A stretch of 64,000 nt of DNA, taken from contig JBAIZL010000001.1 of the NCBI GenBank assembly GCA_036971475.1, positions 140,894,692 to 140,958,691 of the forward strand, given 5' to 3'. Positions 60,205 to 64,000 of the stretch are shown piece after piece; the stretch's first letter is position 1; each line of letters opens with the position of its first letter. Both the position numbers and the translations under genes were made by a program. The DNA is from Prosapia bicincta. Its lineage: Eukaryota > Arthropoda > Insecta > Hemiptera > Cercopidae. Below the pieces are notes generated by a model. It was not told where the DNA came from. It was given only the letters and a program-made list of their open reading frames with translations, and ran no database searches.

Positions 60205-60640
60205 TTATTAAATTCCATCTATTAGCTCACATTCTCCTGATATATATCTTGTATAAATTTTCAATCGTTAATAAAATACGCTTTTATTCATTCAATCAAT
60301 TTCAAATGCATTTTCTTAAAACTATACTGGATGGCAATCGATGTTAACAAAGTTTTTTCATATATTTATTCAATAACTAAATTATAAAAAATTGGGGGTC
60401 TATCCGGATTCGAACTATGAATCTACATGTTCAAGTCTAGCTCACTTTGACACGACGCAAACTTTCAAATACCAAGAACTGATTTCTCAAAGACGTATAT
60501 CATTTTTCCCCTCATCAGGTTGTCGTCGAAACCTTCATCCTACAACCTTCAACTGTTTCCATGGTTACAAAAAATATCATCAATAGTGCTGTAAGGTTTA
60601 AAACAAATTTTACTAAGAAGTACTAAATCTACGAGGTTTC
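60205..60640 (-). mobile_element. tRNA-related SINE-like element, copy 3
   Basis: The minus-strand order matches copies 1 and 2: GGTTTCGACGACAACC near 60520, a tRNA-like part with box B GTTCGAATCCGG near 60410, and the 3' end GAAAATTTATACAAGATATA near 60255. The 5' part is shorter than in the other copies. Confidence 0.7.
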
Positions 60641-60710
60641 ATTTAAAAGTTCGCTTAAAACTTCATCCTCTCTTGGAGATTTTCACCTAGATATAAGCCA
60701 AAGCCAGTAC

Positions 60711-60838
60711 AAACTGGGTTTCACAAGTTTGACGCCAACGCCAAACCAGATTTTTCAAATTTGAGACAATCGCCAAACTGGGTTTCTTAAGTTTAAGGCT
60801 ATCGCCAAACTGAATTTATCAAATTTGCGGCCATCATC
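60711..60838. repeat. 32-bp tandem repeat, four copies
   Basis: Four consecutive 32-base units beginning AAACTGGGTTTC / AAACCAGATTTT / AAACTGGGTTTC / AAACTGAATTTA, diverged by roughly a quarter. Confidence 0.85.
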
Positions 60839-61188
60839 AAACATTAGATTCCCACGCTGAAGGCTTTACAAACATATACGCATATTTTTCATTGGTACAA
60901 TGAGCAAATTCAAGTATTGTGTAAACTCATATTTGTTAGCCGTTTTAAGTTTACGGTTCTAAGAAAACTACATGTTAATTTTCTCATAAGTCATTGAAAA
61001 TTATTTGAAATTTGTTATAAAAAATTGCAAAACATATATACTACAACATTTCAAGGTGGAGGTTAAACCCTAAATCCTCATTATGTGCCCCTGTTGGACG
61101 ACACAAGAACCCGGATTCCTAAAGCGTGAAAACGTTAAGTTTTAAGACATTCTTAAAATACTCATCTTCACTTCTGTTAGGAATATTT

Positions 61189-61420
61189 GTATGCATTTTA
61201 GTACATTTTTCTGCCTTTCCTTAAATTAAAATATTTTTCTCTGTTTACGAATTTCGGAATAACGCTATTCTCAAAACTTAAATAGTACTCAGTAAACGTA
61301 ATTAGTACTTGAAGTAGCCTACTGTTTAAGTTTTGAGAATGGAGTTATTCCGAAACGGGTCAACAAAGAGAATTATTTTAATGTTAGGATAGGTAGAAAT
61401 ATGTACTCCAATGTATTACC
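61189..61420. repeat. ~230-bp near-palindrome
   Basis: 61189-61288 and 61322-61420 are imperfect reverse complements around a loop of about 33 bases. The inner 35 bases (TTTCGGAATAAC...ATTCTCAAAACTTAAA) are best conserved; the outer parts have small indels. No coding content. A foldback element or an inverted duplication would explain it. Confidence 0.8.
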
Positions 61421-62290
61421 GTAATTAGTTTGATGACTTTTCTTTAATCATATGTAAGCTTTGGATTAAAGTACAATTTCGATTCTCCAGTCAACTTAGG
61501 TCATCGTAACATACAAAATCTACTTTCTACATGAGGTTTTCTTTGATTGCATTTAAAATTGCACAATTTTTACAACTCACTGTCGTCTCGGTGACATGTA
61601 TTGTTGTAGAATTAATTCTTGTATTATTTGTCGTGGCTTTTATTAAACTGTAACTTTCTTAACATGATTACGGAATATATAAAGTAATCCGTAGTGAGGC
61701 GTGTGATTCTAAAGTAACATTTTCTTGTAAGTTATGAGAAGTAAGTCGGGTCCACTCGCAGATAGACATCTCATCGAGGCTGTCCGCCGACCAGGCACCT
61801 GCCATAGGGTTTGATAACATAATCACGGAGGTTCTTTTATTATAGGGCAGTTTTTGTTTGGCCAATCCCCTCGTTGGCCGCTCCACCCTCAGGCAGTCGG
61901 ATCCACACAAAAAACCTCACTGCCAGTATCTTCTATTCACATCGGCCATCTGTTTGTAGCCAGCGTTGCCAGATTGTGGCCTACTCATTCAGATAAACTG
62001 AAATGTAGTCCATTTCGTTCCGCCAGAAAGTTTAGATCGTGGTGCGTTTTAAACTAAAAAAGACCGTAGAAGTTAAAGAGTAAACAATATTTTAATCTGG
62101 AGAACAATGGCATAAGCATTTTATAGTACTATTTAAAAACACAAAATGAAATGGTATTTCTGTTTATATTTTCTCAACATTATTCTAAATTTTGTAATAC
62201 AATGTAAAAAAAGTCTGATAAAAGGTTTTTTTAGCCTGAATAGAATATTCTTTACCTAAAATTACCTACATAGTATAATGATAAAAGAGA
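61421..62290. other. No gene recognised
   Basis: A somewhat GC-richer patch (61740-62045) has short open frames on both strands with no known domain. Confidence 0.45.
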
Positions 62291-63545
62291 TTCGTATTAA
62301 AATAATAAATAACTTGCTGTGTTCACCGATTGATGAAAGTATTTGATATGTAACCTGTTACTTTTATATATAAGAAAAACATTTATAAAACTTAGATTCG
62401 TAGTAAAATAATGAATAAATTGGTGCGTTCACCGATTGATGAAAGTAATTGATATGTAACCTGTTACTTATATATATAAAAAAAACATTTATAAAACTTA
62501 GATTCGTAGTAAAATAATGAATAAATTGGTGCGTCCACCGATTGATGAAAGTAATTAATATGTAACCTGTTACTTTTATATATAAAAAAAACATTTATAA
62601 AACTTATATTCGTAGTAAAATAATGAATAAATTGGTGCGTTCACCGATTGATGAAAGTAATTGATATGTAACCTGTTACTTTTATATATACAAAAAACAT
62701 TTATAAAACTTAGATTCGTAGTAAAATAATGAATAAATTGGTGCGTTCACCGATTGATGAAAGTAATTGATATGTAACCTGTTACTTTTATATATAAAAA
62801 AACATTTATAAAACTTAGATTCGTAGTAAAATAATGAATAAATTGGTGCGTTCACCGATTGATGAAAGTAATTGATATGTAACCTGTACTTTTATAAAAA
62901 AAAAAAACATTTATAAAACTTAGATTCGTAGTAAAATAATGAATAAATTGGTGCGTTCACCGATTGATGAAAGTAATTGATATATAACCTGTTACTTTTA
63001 TAAAAAAAAAAAAAACATTTATAAAACTTAGATTCGTAGTAAAATAATGAATAAATTGGTGCGTTCACCGATTGATGAAAGTAATTGATATGTAACCTGT
63101 TACTTTTATAAAAAAAAAAAAACATTTATAAAACTTAGATTCGTAGTAAAATAATGAATAAATTGGTGCGTTCACCGATTGATGAAAGTAATTGATATGT
63201 AACCTGTTACTTTTATAAAAAAAAAAACATTTATAAAACTTAGATTCGTAGTAAAATAATGAATAAATTGGTGCGTTCACCGATTGATGAAAGTAATTGA
63301 TATGTAACCTGTTACTTTTATAAAAAAAAAAAACATTTATAAAACTTAGATTCGTAGTAAAATAATGAATAAATTGGTGCGTTCACCGATTGATGAAAGT
63401 AATTGATATGTAACCTGTTACTTTTATTAAAAAAAAACATTTATAAAACTTAGATTCGTAGTAAAATAATGAATAAATTGGTGCGTTCACCGATTGATGA
63501 AAGTAATTGATATGTAACCTGTTACTTTTAAATTTAAAAAACCGT
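62291..63545. repeat. ~105-bp satellite array, about 11-12 copies
   Basis: The unit starts ACATTTATAAAACTTAGATT and includes GGTGCGTTCACCGATTGATG and TATGTAACCTGTTACTTTTA. Starts fall at about 62379, 62485, 62591, 62697, 62803, 62908, 63015, 63122, 63227, 63332, 63438 and 63541. Copies differ mainly in the length of an internal A-run and in TATA versus A-only junctions. The minus-strand frames here are repeat translations. Confidence 0.97.
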
Positions 63546-64000
63546 TTATAAAATTTCAAAAACGTAGAGAAACTTCATTGCCAATTTTTACATAGTGACG
63601 ATAGTTAAAACAATTGTACACCATTAATTTTATTTTAAAAAAATGAATTTATTAGTATTATTAAAAGGGTAATACTTGACAATAACTCCATTACTATCTT
63701 TTTATTTTTACAATTGCTACTTAAAAATAATGAACAATAAAAGGCTGATTTTAAATGTCGCAAAACATACACAGTGGTTGTGACATACATAAATCATTGC
63801 CATGCGTAACCTTAATATTTTATCTAACAACATTTCAAGAATTACTATACTATATTGTACAACATTATTATACCCTACAACACATTGTAATTTATGTTAA
63901 AATATAATTGCAAATTTTCTGGTTAGTATAGGTTTGGTTACAATAAGTTTAATAATGTAAAGTTTTACATTCTTTGAGTTCAAAGATTGATGAAATGAAA
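63546..64000. other. No gene seen
   Basis: AT-rich flank of the satellite array up to the window edge. Confidence 0.5.

Overview
The window looks like nuclear DNA from an arthropod, most likely an insect with a large, repeat-rich, AT-rich genome. Three things point there: long stretches without genes, several retrotransposon and DNA-transposon families in advanced decay, and one recognisable gene whose coding exons are split by a 6.8 kb intron. I cannot name the species. There are no operons, ribosome-binding sites or other prokaryotic features. Most open frames over 60 codons are chance or lie inside tandem repeats.

The one host gene I can defend is a two-exon, minus-strand gene (coding exons 55619-55870 and 48368-48835). 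It encodes a 239-residue secreted, probably GPI-anchored protein with two GDNF/GAS1 domains, i.e. a Gas1-like protein. The splice is supported by matching phase 0, consensus GT/AG sites, and the near-identical ten-cysteine spacing of the two domains, which only appears once the exons are joined. A second possible host exon, unrecognised, lies at 38033-38200 (minus).

Layout. 0-5 kb: a 94-bp inverted repeat, a 5'-truncated LINE ending in a long microsatellite, and a tRNA-related SINE copy. 8.8-11.2 kb: two abutting hAT elements. 11.5-16.6 kb: small duplications, an inverted repeat and a 26-bp minisatellite. 18.2-20.8 kb: a Penelope-like (PLE) GIY-YIG fragment with hammerhead-like motifs, then a complete hAT relic with target duplication. 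21-23.5 kb: a TA-flanked MITE and a second SINE copy. 27-30 kb: a 62-bp satellite and a second PLE fragment with its 3' tail. 34.5-36.5 kb: two more tandem arrays, one with higher-order structure. 41-45 kb: a solo PLE tail, a ~140-bp tandem array and a foldback element. 48.3-55.9 kb: the Gas1-like gene, its intron carrying two LINE relics and a long inverted repeat. 56-59 kb: PIF/Harbinger elements whose terminal repeat is tandemly amplified. 60-64 kb: a third SINE copy, a near-palindrome and a ~105-bp satellite array.

Nothing here is a clear new multi-gene system. The most unusual signals are at least six dispersed hairpins resembling hammerhead-ribozyme cores, mostly of the kind PLEs carry; the tandem multiplication of one Harbinger terminus; and an hAT element inserted directly against the end of another. 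All domain calls come from reading translations by eye; no search was run.
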